Shown: one piece after another, positions 17,458 to 25,706 of the stretch
Numbering within the stretch: the first letter of the stretch is position 1
Layout of the letters: each line of letters starts with the position of its first letter
Source: Bacteroidales bacterium
GTDB lineage: Bacteria; Bacteroidota; Bacteroidia; Bacteroidales; UBA3663
Length of the DNA stretch: 60,202 bases
Direction: 5' to 3'
NCBI GenBank assembly: GCA_024694125.1
Contig: JAILKE010000034.1
Coordinates: 1 to 60,202 of the forward strand
The notes under the pieces: generated by a model
The model's input: the letters and a program-made list of their open reading frames with translations, nothing else
Told to the model about the DNA's origin: nothing
The model's database searches: none
Translations under genes and position numbers: made by a program

Positions 17458-17974
17458 GGCTCATGCCGAGTTCCGCAAACTGCGCAATGGCGAGGTAGCG
17501 GACAATCTGCGCGACCAGGGCATAGAATACAAGACCATCTGGGGACTGGAGAGCTACCGACTCAAGGAGGTAGCCTCCATGCTCACAGAACAGATTCCCG
17601 ACGACGCTGCCCGACAGCAGTTGGCCGAAAGCCTATGGGCAGAAGATGTACGAGAGTCCAAGATGCTCGCTACCAGACTCTACCCTATCGCTCTCCTCAC
17701 AGCCGAACGTGCCGCGCAGTGGGCTGATGATGTCCGATACACCGAACTGGCAGACCAGTTGTGCATGCACCTGCTGTCCCGCATGGCCGATGCTCCACGA
17801 TGGATAGCCCGATGGATAGAAGCCGATTCCATGCACCGCTATATGGCACTGATGCTCATACTGCGACTGGACCTGACGGGCCATGCGGAACAGGCTACTG
17901 CCATTGCGACCGATGCCTCTCAACCCATGTGGCTGCGAGCTGCTGCCCAACGTGTAGCAACAGCAGAGGTATAA
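17429..17974 (+). CDS. DNA-alkylation-repair-like HEAT protein
   Basis: A 181-aa all-helical protein resembling the AlkD/AlkC-like DNA alkylation repair family, which wraps DNA with HEAT-like repeats and excises alkylated bases. Visible features: the N-terminal WGLESYRLKEVASML segment, the E-x-x-ML-A-x-RLYP string (EDVRESKMLATRLYP, about residues 71-85) and the DVRYTELADQLCMHLLSR helix. These occur in the short Bacteroidota members. AlkD catalytic Trp/Asp residues cannot be assigned with certainty, so activity is unproven. The start ATG at 17429 lies inside the DPP III gene (29-bp overlap), indicating translational coupling. Confidence 0.75.
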   Translation: MDANTRWLSKAHAEFRKLRNGEVADNLRDQGIEYKTIWGLESYRLKEVASMLTEQIPDDAARQQLAESLWAEDVRESKMLATRLYPIALLTAERAAQWADDVRYTELADQLCMHLLSRMADAPRWIARWIEADSMHRYMALMLILRLDLTGHAEQATAIATDASQPMWLRAAAQRVATAEV

Positions 17975-17978
17975 CCAC

Positions 17979-18019
17979 CGACATTGGACACTCCGACATT
18001 GGACACTCCGACATTGGAC
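17979..18019. repeat. 15-bp tandem repeat, 2.7 copies
   Basis: CGACATTGGACACTC repeated at 17979, 17994 and, truncated, 18009. It occupies the short gap between the HEAT-protein stop and the Fur-family gene and is another example of word reiteration in this genome's gaps. Confidence 0.9.
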
Positions 18020-18043
18020 CAAACCAACCAACTTGAACGATAA

Positions 18044-18724
18044 TTGAAACACGAAGAGACTCAACAACGGCGCGAACGGATAGTGCGCAACCTGAAGGTA
18101 AAACAGGACCTGGGGCAAGGACTCCAGGAGGCTCAGGACATCCTGAACAACTACCTGCAGGAACGGGGTATGAACCATACACCCGAGCGCGACTATATCC
18201 TGTGGGTCATATACCATCTGGATGTGCCGTTCGACGTTGATTCGCTGCACAAGTTGGTCTGCGAGGAGAAAGCACTCATCTGCCGTGTCACGGTCTATAA
18301 CAACCTGCTGCTCTTTGTCGAGGCAGGTGTCGTGGCCCGCTTTCAGCCCTTTGTCAACGGTTCGCAGTTCTTTGAGAAGTGCATTGGACAGAAACCACAC
18401 GGCTACCAGGTATGTCGCCGTTGCGGTGCCATCAAGGTTATCTCGATGGCCGATTCCATTGAACCCATCTCGAACCAGATACGCAGCACGTTCCACACTT
18501 CGCAGATATGTCTGTACGTACTCGGATTGTGCAATACCTGCTACAAGGAGGAGCGCCACGAAGTCCGGCTCAAGCAACTTGCCATCAAACTCGAGAAAGA
18601 GAGACGGCAACGCGCCAAACTCAAGATGCCGGCATCGCGCAAGAAGAAGCGATATACTTCGATCAAGGATGTGAAACGAGATCAGGAGTTGCAGGCACTA
18701 CAGGAAAAGAAACGTAAAAAATAA
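18044..18724 (+). CDS. Fur-family transcriptional regulator with long basic tail
   Basis: A 226-aa winged-helix metal-dependent regulator of the Fur/PerR superfamily. The DNA-binding half has NHTPERDYILWVIYHLDVPFDV and VTVYNNLLLFVEAGVV, equivalent to the Fur recognition region (TVYRTL-like). The dimer half has the structural zinc pairs CRRCG (about 125-129) and CNTC (about 164-167). The start is taken at TTG 18044 because the next ATG (18170) would cut into the winged helix; a non-ATG start is uncertain. The tail from about 170 is strongly basic (ERRQRAKLKMPASRKKKRY...EKKRKK), unusual for Fur. purA follows after only 19 bp, so the pair is probably one transcript. Confidence 0.85.
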   Translation: MKHEETQQRRERIVRNLKVKQDLGQGLQEAQDILNNYLQERGMNHTPERDYILWVIYHLDVPFDVDSLHKLVCEEKALICRVTVYNNLLLFVEAGVVARFQPFVNGSQFFEKCIGQKPHGYQVCRRCGAIKVISMADSIEPISNQIRSTFHTSQICLYVLGLCNTCYKEERHEVRLKQLAIKLEKERRQRAKLKMPASRKKKRYTSIKDVKRDQELQALQEKKRKK

Positions 18725-18743
18725 TCAATATAACTAAATAAAA

Positions 18744-20039
18744 ATGGCAAAAGTAGACGTACTTCTCGGCCTCCAGTGGGGCGACGAGGGTAAGGGTAAG
18801 GTGGTCGATGTACTGACCCCTCGTTATGACATTGTTACACGTTTTCAGGGCGGTCCTAATGCCGGCCACACACTCGAGTTTGACGGACAGAAATATGTAC
18901 TCCGCAGCATTCCTTCTGGCATCTTCCAGGGTGGCAAGGTCAACATCATCGGCAACGGCGTGGTGCTCGACCCACTGCTCTTCATGAAGGAGGCTCTCGA
19001 ACTGGCTCAGAGCGGCCACGACCTGACACAGCGACTCTTCATCTCCAAGAAGGCGCACCTCATCCTCCCTACGCACCGTCTCCTCGACAAGGCTAATGAG
19101 GCTGCCAAGGGCAAGGCCAAGATCGGTACTACCGGCAAGGGCATCGGCCCTACATATACCGACAAGGTCAGCCGCAACGGTCTCCGTGTAGGTGATATCC
19201 TGGACAATTTCGAGGCTAAATATGCAGCTGCCAAGCAGCGTCACATCGAGATGATCGAAGGTCTGAACGCCCTGGCCATCAAGAAGGGCGGCGAGGCTGT
19301 CGCATTGGATGGTCTGAACGAACTCGAACAGGAGTGGATGCAGGGCATCGAGTACCTCAAGAAGTTCCGCTTCATCGACAGCGAGCACGTCATCAACAAT
19401 ATGCTCAAGGAGGGCAAGAGCCTGCTCTGCGAGGGAGCTCAGGGTTCATTGCTCGACGTTGATTTCGGTTCATATCCTTTCGTCACTTCGTCCAACACTG
19501 TCTGCGCTGGAGCCTGCACCGGACTGGGCATTGCTCCAAACAAGATCGGCGAGGTATTCGGAATCTTCAAGGCTTATTGTACCCGCGTCGGTTCTGGTCC
19601 ATTCCCTACTGAACTCTTCGACGAGACTGGTGCCAAGATCCGTGCCATCGGCCATGAATATGGTGCAGTCACTGGACGCGAGCGTCGTTGCGGCTGGATT
19701 GACCTGGTTGCATTGCGCTATACTATCATGCTCAATGGTGTGACCCAGCTCATCATGATGAAGAGCGACGTTCTCGACACCTTCCCTACCATCAAGGCCT
19801 GCACATCGTACAAGGTCAATGGCGTCGAGACCCGCGAGTTCCCATTCAGCATTGACGAAGGCATTGAACCTCAGTATGTCGAGATGCCAGGTTGGAACAC
19901 GGACCTCACCAAGTGCAAGAGCGAGGCTGACTTCCCCAAGGAATTCAAGGATTACATTGCATTCCTGGAGAAGGAGCTCGAGACTCCTATCACCATTCTC
20001 AGCGTAGGTCCAGACCGCGATCAGACAATATGCCGTTGA
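18744..20039 (+). CDS. purA: adenylosuccinate synthetase
   Basis: Catalyses IMP + L-aspartate + GTP to adenylosuccinate, the first committed step to AMP. 431 aa, the usual length. GTP-binding loop WGDEGKGKVVD at residues 12-22 with catalytic Asp, GGPNAGHT at about 37-44 with catalytic His, and the central and C-terminal strings GTTGKGIGPTYTDK, CEGAQGSLLDVDFGSYPFVTSSN and GRERRCGWIDL are all present. The ATG at 18744 follows an AT-rich spacer without a Shine-Dalgarno sequence. Cytoplasmic. The upstream Fur-like regulator is closely linked, but no operator could be identified. Confidence 0.98.
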   Translation: MAKVDVLLGLQWGDEGKGKVVDVLTPRYDIVTRFQGGPNAGHTLEFDGQKYVLRSIPSGIFQGGKVNIIGNGVVLDPLLFMKEALELAQSGHDLTQRLFISKKAHLILPTHRLLDKANEAAKGKAKIGTTGKGIGPTYTDKVSRNGLRVGDILDNFEAKYAAAKQRHIEMIEGLNALAIKKGGEAVALDGLNELEQEWMQGIEYLKKFRFIDSEHVINNMLKEGKSLLCEGAQGSLLDVDFGSYPFVTSSNTVCAGACTGLGIAPNKIGEVFGIFKAYCTRVGSGPFPTELFDETGAKIRAIGHEYGAVTGRERRCGWIDLVALRYTIMLNGVTQLIMMKSDVLDTFPTIKACTSYKVNGVETREFPFSIDEGIEPQYVEMPGWNTDLTKCKSEADFPKEFKDYIAFLEKELETPITILSVGPDRDQTICR

Positions 20040-20132
20040 GCCCCCACACGGGACAATCGTTATTAGCTGTCACAATGAGTCGAGCACAGGCGAGACCAGA
20101 AAGAACTAATAACTCATAAATCTCAATCTATA

Positions 20133-21065
20133 TTGGACTTCCAAGTTATACTCATGACGATGGGGACGTTATTCCTCATCGTCATTGCAGGATATATATG
20201 CGGCAAGGCAAAGCTGATGACGCAATCGCTCAGCAAGGGATTGTCAGCACTCATTGTCAATCTCTCCTGCCCTGCCCTTATTGTAGCTTCGACCATGGGC
20301 GACGTAATGCCCGACCGAGGCCTCATCCTGCCCTTGCTCATCATCGGCACCATAACCTACACGGTGCTGCTGGTGCTTGCCACCCATCTACCCAAGTTAT
20401 TGGGCATCAGAGCAGACCAACGGGGACTGTTCAGTTTCATGATGGCTTATGGCAACGTCGGCTTCATCGGCTATCCAGTAGTGGCCTCTATCTTCGGCCC
20501 CGAGGCTGTCTTTTACACCTCGTTGCTCAACGTGCCCAACACCATCACAGTATTCATCTGGGGTGCGCAGTTCATTGCGGGCAAGGAGGCTGTGGGCAAC
20601 ATCTGGACTCGCCTTTATACACCTGGCCTCATCGGCACCTATCTCTCTATTCTTGTGGTAGCCTTCCAGTGGCACGCTCCTCACATCATCTCGAACACGC
20701 TCACCCTGATCGGCAACATCACCGTTCCTGGTTCATTGCTCATCATCGGACATTCCATCTCTCAAATTCCGGCACGTCACATGGCAGGGGGCCGACAGGT
20801 CTTCCTCATGACGCCCTTCCGCCTGCTCATCCTGCCCTTGATTGTATATGGCATCTTCATGCTGATCAACATGATTCCGGGCATTCACTTTGACCAGACA
20901 GCCATAGACATCAACACGATTGTCATCGGTATGCCAGTTGCCACTTTCGGCACCATTTTCTGTCTCAAGTACGGAGTGGATGATACGATCATGGCACAGG
21001 GAACTTTCCTCACCACACTGCTGGCTTTGCTTTCCATCCCCCTGTTAGGCTGGATTATTTTATGA
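20133..21065 (+). CDS. auxin-efflux-carrier (AEC) family permease
   Basis: A 310-aa inner-membrane protein with about ten hydrophobic helices in two inverted halves, as in the AEC/BART superfamily. Bacterial members export malate, malonate or other small organic anions; the substrate here is unknown. Helix 1 ends in the conserved GYICGKAKLM, followed by LSKGLSALIVNLSCPALIVAST, the crossover helix of the family. A second crossover with AYGNVGFIGYPVVASIFG is also present. The start is either TTG 20133 (MDFQVILMTMGTLF) or ATG 20154; the TTG form gives a more normal N-terminus. It stands alone, 93 bp after purA, with no promoter found. Confidence 0.85.
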   Translation: MDFQVILMTMGTLFLIVIAGYICGKAKLMTQSLSKGLSALIVNLSCPALIVASTMGDVMPDRGLILPLLIIGTITYTVLLVLATHLPKLLGIRADQRGLFSFMMAYGNVGFIGYPVVASIFGPEAVFYTSLLNVPNTITVFIWGAQFIAGKEAVGNIWTRLYTPGLIGTYLSILVVAFQWHAPHIISNTLTLIGNITVPGSLLIIGHSISQIPARHMAGGRQVFLMTPFRLLILPLIVYGIFMLINMIPGIHFDQTAIDINTIVIGMPVATFGTIFCLKYGVDDTIMAQGTFLTTLLALLSIPLLGWIIL

Positions 21066-21452
21066 CAATCTTGCACGACTGCGTCGAGTAGTTTTCATTT
21101 ACAAATAGGGTTATTTTTGACCTTTTTGCACACTATTTGCGCAAAATTGATGCCCAAATTGTCTTTTTTTGACTGATTATTTGGGAATTCGGACAAAAAT
21201 AAATATATTTGTGCGCAAGATGTTAGTTGCCGCTAAGCCAAACGCAGATTTGCAGTCTTTCCGTGAGGCTTGCGCAACAATGGTTCGGAATCCATTACAA
21301 TCCATTACATACAGCTGGCTCTTGTTTCATTATTTTACTCAAATTAAACGGATAAGCAAAAAATTAGTCTTAATAACAGATTACTCCCAGTAGTCTTACT
21401 CGCAACAATTCTATTTGACATCATATTTTCCAACGATTAAAAGCTTGAAAAC
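21066..21452 (+). other. long leader of the 1287-aa secreted protein gene
   Basis: After a strong promoter (21180-21211) about 235 nt of untranslated sequence precede the ATG at 21453. I see short direct word repeats (TCCATTACAATCCATTACATA at 21291-21311) and no terminator or known riboswitch. The unusual length suggests post-transcriptional control. Confidence 0.5.
21180..21211 (+). promoter_or_regulatory. promoter for the large secreted protein
   Basis: TTTG (21180-21183), 20 bp, TATATTTG (21204-21211): a full match to the Bacteroidota consensus. The predicted start site is near 21218. Confidence 0.8.
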
Positions 21453-24400
21453 ATGAAACGCTTTAATTTCTTCACTAAGGCTTGGATCTTAACTGCAGCC
21501 GTTCTGCTTGGAGCGGGACAGTTCCAGTCATCTTATGCCGAGACATCCGTTTGGGATGGTTCGATGTCCCGTTTCACCAAAGGAAACGGCTCGCCCGAGA
21601 ATCCCTTTCTGATTACTACGGCCGAAGAGATGGCCTATCTTATTGCCAACTATGATCACACCCTTGTTTACTGGAATCGCAAACACTTCCGCCTAACCAA
21701 GGATTTGGACATGAAGAGCACTCAGTGGACCTTCGGTTCTGCATCCAGCGAAAACAAAACTTTCCGCATTCATTTCAACGGCGATGGACACAAGATTTCC
21801 AACATCGAGGTCAGCCTGCAGGATTCACCTAAGGAGGCTCACTATGGTCTCTTCCCACAGTTGGGTGGTGACCCCGAATTTGAATCGGTAATCGAGAATC
21901 TCGAAATCGAGAACATTCACTATGTACGTAACACAGGTAATGCCAATGGTACTTACAACTGGCGTATCGGTGGCGTCGTCGGTCAGATGTATGCCAACTC
22001 TCGCCTCTCCAACTGTATCGTACACGGTTTCTCACTGGCAGACTACGGCGTAGATGTCTCTATGCGCGAGGGTTGCTTCATCTCGTCTTGCCCACTGGTT
22101 GGCGAGATCCAGCACAAGTTCGGCGATACCGAACGTTTCTATCGCGAGCGCGGCATCATGATCGAGAGCTGCTACGGCCACGGCACATCGGACATCAGCC
22201 ACTTCCACGGCACCCCAGGTCAGGTATTTACCACCGACGTACAGGGCGAGAAGCAGCCTGATGGCTATACCTACAACGGTTACACCTGGCACGACATCGG
22301 CGGCGATGACAACTCGTTCACCCTCTTCCCTGTTGCTGTTACCCCCGAGGTCAACGGCAAGAAGTTCGAGTACGAGGCTTACTTCACCCACGTCAAGGGT
22401 CACACATATACCTACAAGTGGACTCTCGATGGCAAGCGTTTCGGCAGCAGTTCCCAGTCTTTGGTCAAGGTTCAGCCTAAGCCATACGTACAGCGTCTGG
22501 GTCTGATTGTTTACGACAACGGTCAGGTAGCCGGTTCTGGCGCTATCCTCATTGAGCCAGACAACTACAACCTCTTCATCGAGTCGGTCATTCCTAAGGA
22601 CGGTACCTATACTGTCAACGCCAAGATGTCAACCGAGTCTGGTCAGAACATCGGTGGTAACGATTTTGAATACTCTTGGCAGGACATCACCGACGGCTAC
22701 AAGGAGGTTTCCAAGAGCCCACGTCTGGAGGGCGCACAGGATGGTCACACCTATATCCTGATTGCCTCTCACCGTGTACACAGGTCTGCCAAGTTCTCCA
22801 TTGTCAAGTCTTTCAGCAAGCCAATCTTCGTCTGCAACCATGGTATCTCGGCCTACGAGGCAACCAGCTATACCACCGACAGCAAGTCGTACAGCATTGG
22901 CAACGACAACAACGATGGTCTCACTCCTGAGACTGCCGTACGCACCCTGAAGCGTGCCTACGAGTTGCTCACTCCCGAGAGCGCCGGTGGTAGCATCGGT
23001 ACCAACGTCATCATCATCATGGGCGAGTACAATGACTACAACTTCACCGAGTTCCTCGACAACAGATGTACACGTCCTAACCCAGACTACTTCGTCAAGG
23101 ATAAGCCAGCCCTGATCTGCGGTCGTTCGGACAATTTCCGCAACAGCCGACTCCTGTTGGGCGGCTTGAGTATCAAGCTCTTTGCCGACACCCGTTTCGA
23201 GCAGATCAACCTGCATGGCTCTTCATTCGAGGTTGAAGGCGAGACTGACGTTGCCAAGATCTTCGCTTGTGGCAATGACCTCACGATGGGTTATGGTATC
23301 GTGATCAACGGTTACAAGACCATCGACTGGACTCTGGGTATGACCGAAGGTATTTACGTTCCTACGATGACCATCTACGGTGGCGTACTCAACAACAATG
23401 ATCCTGACTACATCAGCCGTGAGAATACCGTTACTATCCTGTCAGGCACCTATGGTCGTGTCATCGCAGGTGACGGTTATACTCTCGAGATGGAGAAGAC
23501 CGGCAATATGTCTGGTTCTCCTACACATCCTATCCGCACACACGTCGTCTGTGATGCAGCCAATTACTTCGACCCCTACCACAACCAGTATGACGTCGCT
23601 CTTATCGTAGGTGGCCAGGCGGACGGTACCGTCTTTGCCGACACCAAGATTGAAGTACGTGGTACCAGCCGTGTAGGTCGTATCGTAGGTGGCAACGTAG
23701 CATTCGGTCGTGCCATGCCGGGTCGCCCTGCCGATAGTTTCTTCGGCCAGTGCGAGATTACCGTCAAGGACGGCGAGGTCACCGAGATCTTCGGTACCAG
23801 CCTGGGCCGTTACGGACACATCCTCTACCCTGACGAGTTGGATCACGACTCCTGCGTCACCTACTACTATGGTCGCTCTATCATCAACCTCCAGGGCGGC
23901 ACATTGCACAACAACCTGTATGGTGGCGGTCTGGCTGACGTAGTCGGTTTCGGCTATGACGATCAGCACCACACCTTCGACCCACACATGCCTTACTGGA
24001 AGGACGGTATCATTGGCTTCGGTCCATACGAGGATGCCAAGGGTAACATTCCGTTGGTACAGCTCCGCAAGGATGTTCTTGACCTGAGCAAGACTGAGCT
24101 TCACATCAACATCAGCGGCGACGCTCACTTGATGGGTTCTGTCTATGGCGGCAGTTCTTCTTACTCTGGTCTGTTGCCTACCCGACAGGCTGGCAGTCAG
24201 TCCGGATGTGTCTTTGCCGATACATATATTAATATGACAGGCGGCAAGGTCGATGGTTACATCTATGGTGGCTGTCTGGCCAACTTGACCTACTTCGACA
24301 ACAGTGACTTGAGTAACTATCCTATCGTCAACGGTACTCAGACCGACAAGACTTACTTCTCTCACATCGGCCAGATGTTCGGCAATTCGCACATTGCAGT

Positions 24401-25316
24401 CACTGGCGGCGAGGTTGCAGGTATGGTTTACGGTGGCGGCGAGGGTCCATACTATCGCGCTACTTCCGAGACCGATGCTACCAATGCAGCTGACCTGATT
24501 GCTACCACTTACGGTTCGACCGAGATCTCTATCGGTGGCGATGCTATTCTGCACGAGTATGTATTCGGTGCCGGCAACTACTCTCACATCCTGCGCACAG
24601 GATTGGAGGAGAAGCCTGAACTGGCTGGTTGCACCAAGATCAACATCAATGGCGGCAAGCTCTACGGAGCTGTCTTCGGTGGCGGTCACGGCAACAAAGA
24701 TGCCAACAACGATGCTTGCTCTATCTATGCTCGCGTAGAGGGTGACGCCCGTGTCAACGTTACTGGCGGTGCATTCATGTTCAACACCAACGAACCACGC
24801 TACGACATCAACAAGCGTCTGTACGGTATCTACTGCGGTGGTATGAGCACCAGCACCATCATGGGCAACACCTACCTCAACCTGGAGGCCAACCCATTCC
24901 CTGGTGCATTCAAGTACACCAAGGGAATCAAGTCCGACGAGGACGTAGTTCTCTGCGGTGGTGGTTATGACAAGGACTGCGCCGTTCGCGGCAAGGCTAC
25001 TGTCATCGTCAATGCCAAGGCCAACAAGGTCAAGATCGACAAGATCTACGGCGGTGGCTACTATGGCAGTGTAGGCAGCACCGATGTCACTGTTTTGAGC
25101 GGAAAGATCAATACCGTTTATGCAGGTAGCCGTCACGGCAATGTCCAGGAGGAGACCAATCTCGTAATCGGCATCGAGGAGGATCCACACAACCAGAATG
25201 GCCTCATCGACATCGAGAACATCTATGGTGGCAACGAAGCCGGCGGCGTAGTCGGTACTGGCTCGCAGAGCATTCACACCAAGATCAACGGTGGTCTGAT
25301 TCTCAACACGTATTAA
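21453..25316 (+). CDS. large secreted beta-helix repeat protein (1287 aa)
   Basis: Not assigned to a named family. The N-terminus MKRFNFFTKAWILTAAVLLG with SSYAETS is a type I signal peptide cut near residue 29. Residues ~45-130 resemble the domain GSPENPFLITTAEEMAYL common in Bacteroidota surface proteins. Residues ~290-460 contain two Ig-like segments. From GLTPETAVRTLKRAYELL (about 490) it becomes parallel-beta-helix-like, with at least ten turns of the type INxxGG-x(5-20)-VYGGG (for example GGKLYGAVFGGGHGN, VDKIYGGGYYGSV-like units). No C-terminal sorting domain, transmembrane anchor or catalytic motif is visible. Strong promoter, long leader and even codon use suggest high expression. 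A 60-aa gene follows after 53 bp. Likely secreted or surface-exposed adhesin or binding protein; function unknown. Confidence 0.8.
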   Translation: MKRFNFFTKAWILTAAVLLGAGQFQSSYAETSVWDGSMSRFTKGNGSPENPFLITTAEEMAYLIANYDHTLVYWNRKHFRLTKDLDMKSTQWTFGSASSENKTFRIHFNGDGHKISNIEVSLQDSPKEAHYGLFPQLGGDPEFESVIENLEIENIHYVRNTGNANGTYNWRIGGVVGQMYANSRLSNCIVHGFSLADYGVDVSMREGCFISSCPLVGEIQHKFGDTERFYRERGIMIESCYGHGTSDISHFHGTPGQVFTTDVQGEKQPDGYTYNGYTWHDIGGDDNSFTLFPVAVTPEVNGKKFEYEAYFTHVKGHTYTYKWTLDGKRFGSSSQSLVKVQPKPYVQRLGLIVYDNGQVAGSGAILIEPDNYNLFIESVIPKDGTYTVNAKMSTESGQNIGGNDFEYSWQDITDGYKEVSKSPRLEGAQDGHTYILIASHRVHRSAKFSIVKSFSKPIFVCNHGISAYEATSYTTDSKSYSIGNDNNDGLTPETAVRTLKRAYELLTPESAGGSIGTNVIIIMGEYNDYNFTEFLDNRCTRPNPDYFVKDKPALICGRSDNFRNSRLLLGGLSIKLFADTRFEQINLHGSSFEVEGETDVAKIFACGNDLTMGYGIVINGYKTIDWTLGMTEGIYVPTMTIYGGVLNNNDPDYISRENTVTILSGTYGRVIAGDGYTLEMEKTGNMSGSPTHPIRTHVVCDAANYFDPYHNQYDVALIVGGQADGTVFADTKIEVRGTSRVGRIVGGNVAFGRAMPGRPADSFFGQCEITVKDGEVTEIFGTSLGRYGHILYPDELDHDSCVTYYYGRSIINLQGGTLHNNLYGGGLADVVGFGYDDQHHTFDPHMPYWKDGIIGFGPYEDAKGNIPLVQLRKDVLDLSKTELHINISGDAHLMGSVYGGSSSYSGLLPTRQAGSQSGCVFADTYINMTGGKVDGYIYGGCLANLTYFDNSDLSNYPIVNGTQTDKTYFSHIGQMFGNSHIAVTGGEVAGMVYGGGEGPYYRATSETDATNAADLIATTYGSTEISIGGDAILHEYVFGAGNYSHILRTGLEEKPELAGCTKININGGKLYGAVFGGGHGNKDANNDACSIYARVEGDARVNVTGGAFMFNTNEPRYDINKRLYGIYCGGMSTSTIMGNTYLNLEANPFPGAFKYTKGIKSDEDVVLCGGGYDKDCAVRGKATVIVNAKANKVKIDKIYGGGYYGSVGSTDVTVLSGKINTVYAGSRHGNVQEETNLVIGIEEDPHNQNGLIDIENIYGGNEAGGVVGTGSQSIHTKINGGLILNTY

Positions 25317-25369
25317 TCCTCGTATGAGGGGAGCACCATACTCCCCTCGTACATAAAATATTTACTGCA

Positions 25370-25552
25370 ATGAAGAAGTATATCACACCCGAGCTCCGGA
25401 CCTACGATATGGCTCCGACCAATATTCTGCAGGGCAGTCTCAAAGTCAAGGCCAAGGTTGGCATTTCTTCCTTCCGCACTGACGAAGATGACTGGACTAC
25501 CGAGGAGTCGTCCGACGGCACTACCAAGTCTAAGTACAACTTCTGGGAGTAA
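25370..25552 (+). CDS. 60-aa protein paired with the large secreted protein
   Basis: A short real-looking gene: ATG, 60 codons, stop, then a classical terminator at 25574. The N-terminus MKKYITPELRTYDMAPTNIL matches a recurrent pattern of very small Bacteroidota proteins (MKKxYxxPxxxxxxLxxxxxLxGS) that often sit beside secreted proteins. That is recognition of a style, not of a function. QGS at residues 21-23 resembles the position where such proteins change from conserved leader to variable tail. The tail here (KVKAKVGISSFRTDEDDWTT...) is polar, acidic at the end, and has no Cys. It has no signal peptide or membrane segment. It shares the terminator with the 1287-aa gene, so co-transcription is likely. 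Confidence 0.65.
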   Translation: MKKYITPELRTYDMAPTNILQGSLKVKAKVGISSFRTDEDDWTTEESSDGTTKSKYNFWE

Positions 25553-25573
25553 CTATTTTGCACATTATAAGAG

Positions 25574-25613
25574 AGAGCAGGTTCCCATTCAGGTACCTGC
25601 TCTTTAATTTTTC
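25574..25613 (+). terminator. terminator after the 60-aa gene
   Basis: AGAGCAGGT (25574-25582) pairs with ACCTGCTCT (25595-25603), followed by TTAATTTTT. Confidence 0.85.
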
Positions 25614-25706
25614 AGCAGGCTTATATCGATTTCCGATGTTCTGCAAGCAACCGACCATTGACATTCATCTAACAAAGGATCTAAATCCTGACAAACTACA
25701 TTCAGT

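Noticed and set aside
23442-25277. 611-codon leftward open frame opposite the 1287-aa protein gene
   Set aside because: It mirrors the sense gene's codon periodicity, has no promoter or signal and encodes a Val/Asp/Ala-rich sequence without domains; the sense gene has signal peptide, promoter and terminator.
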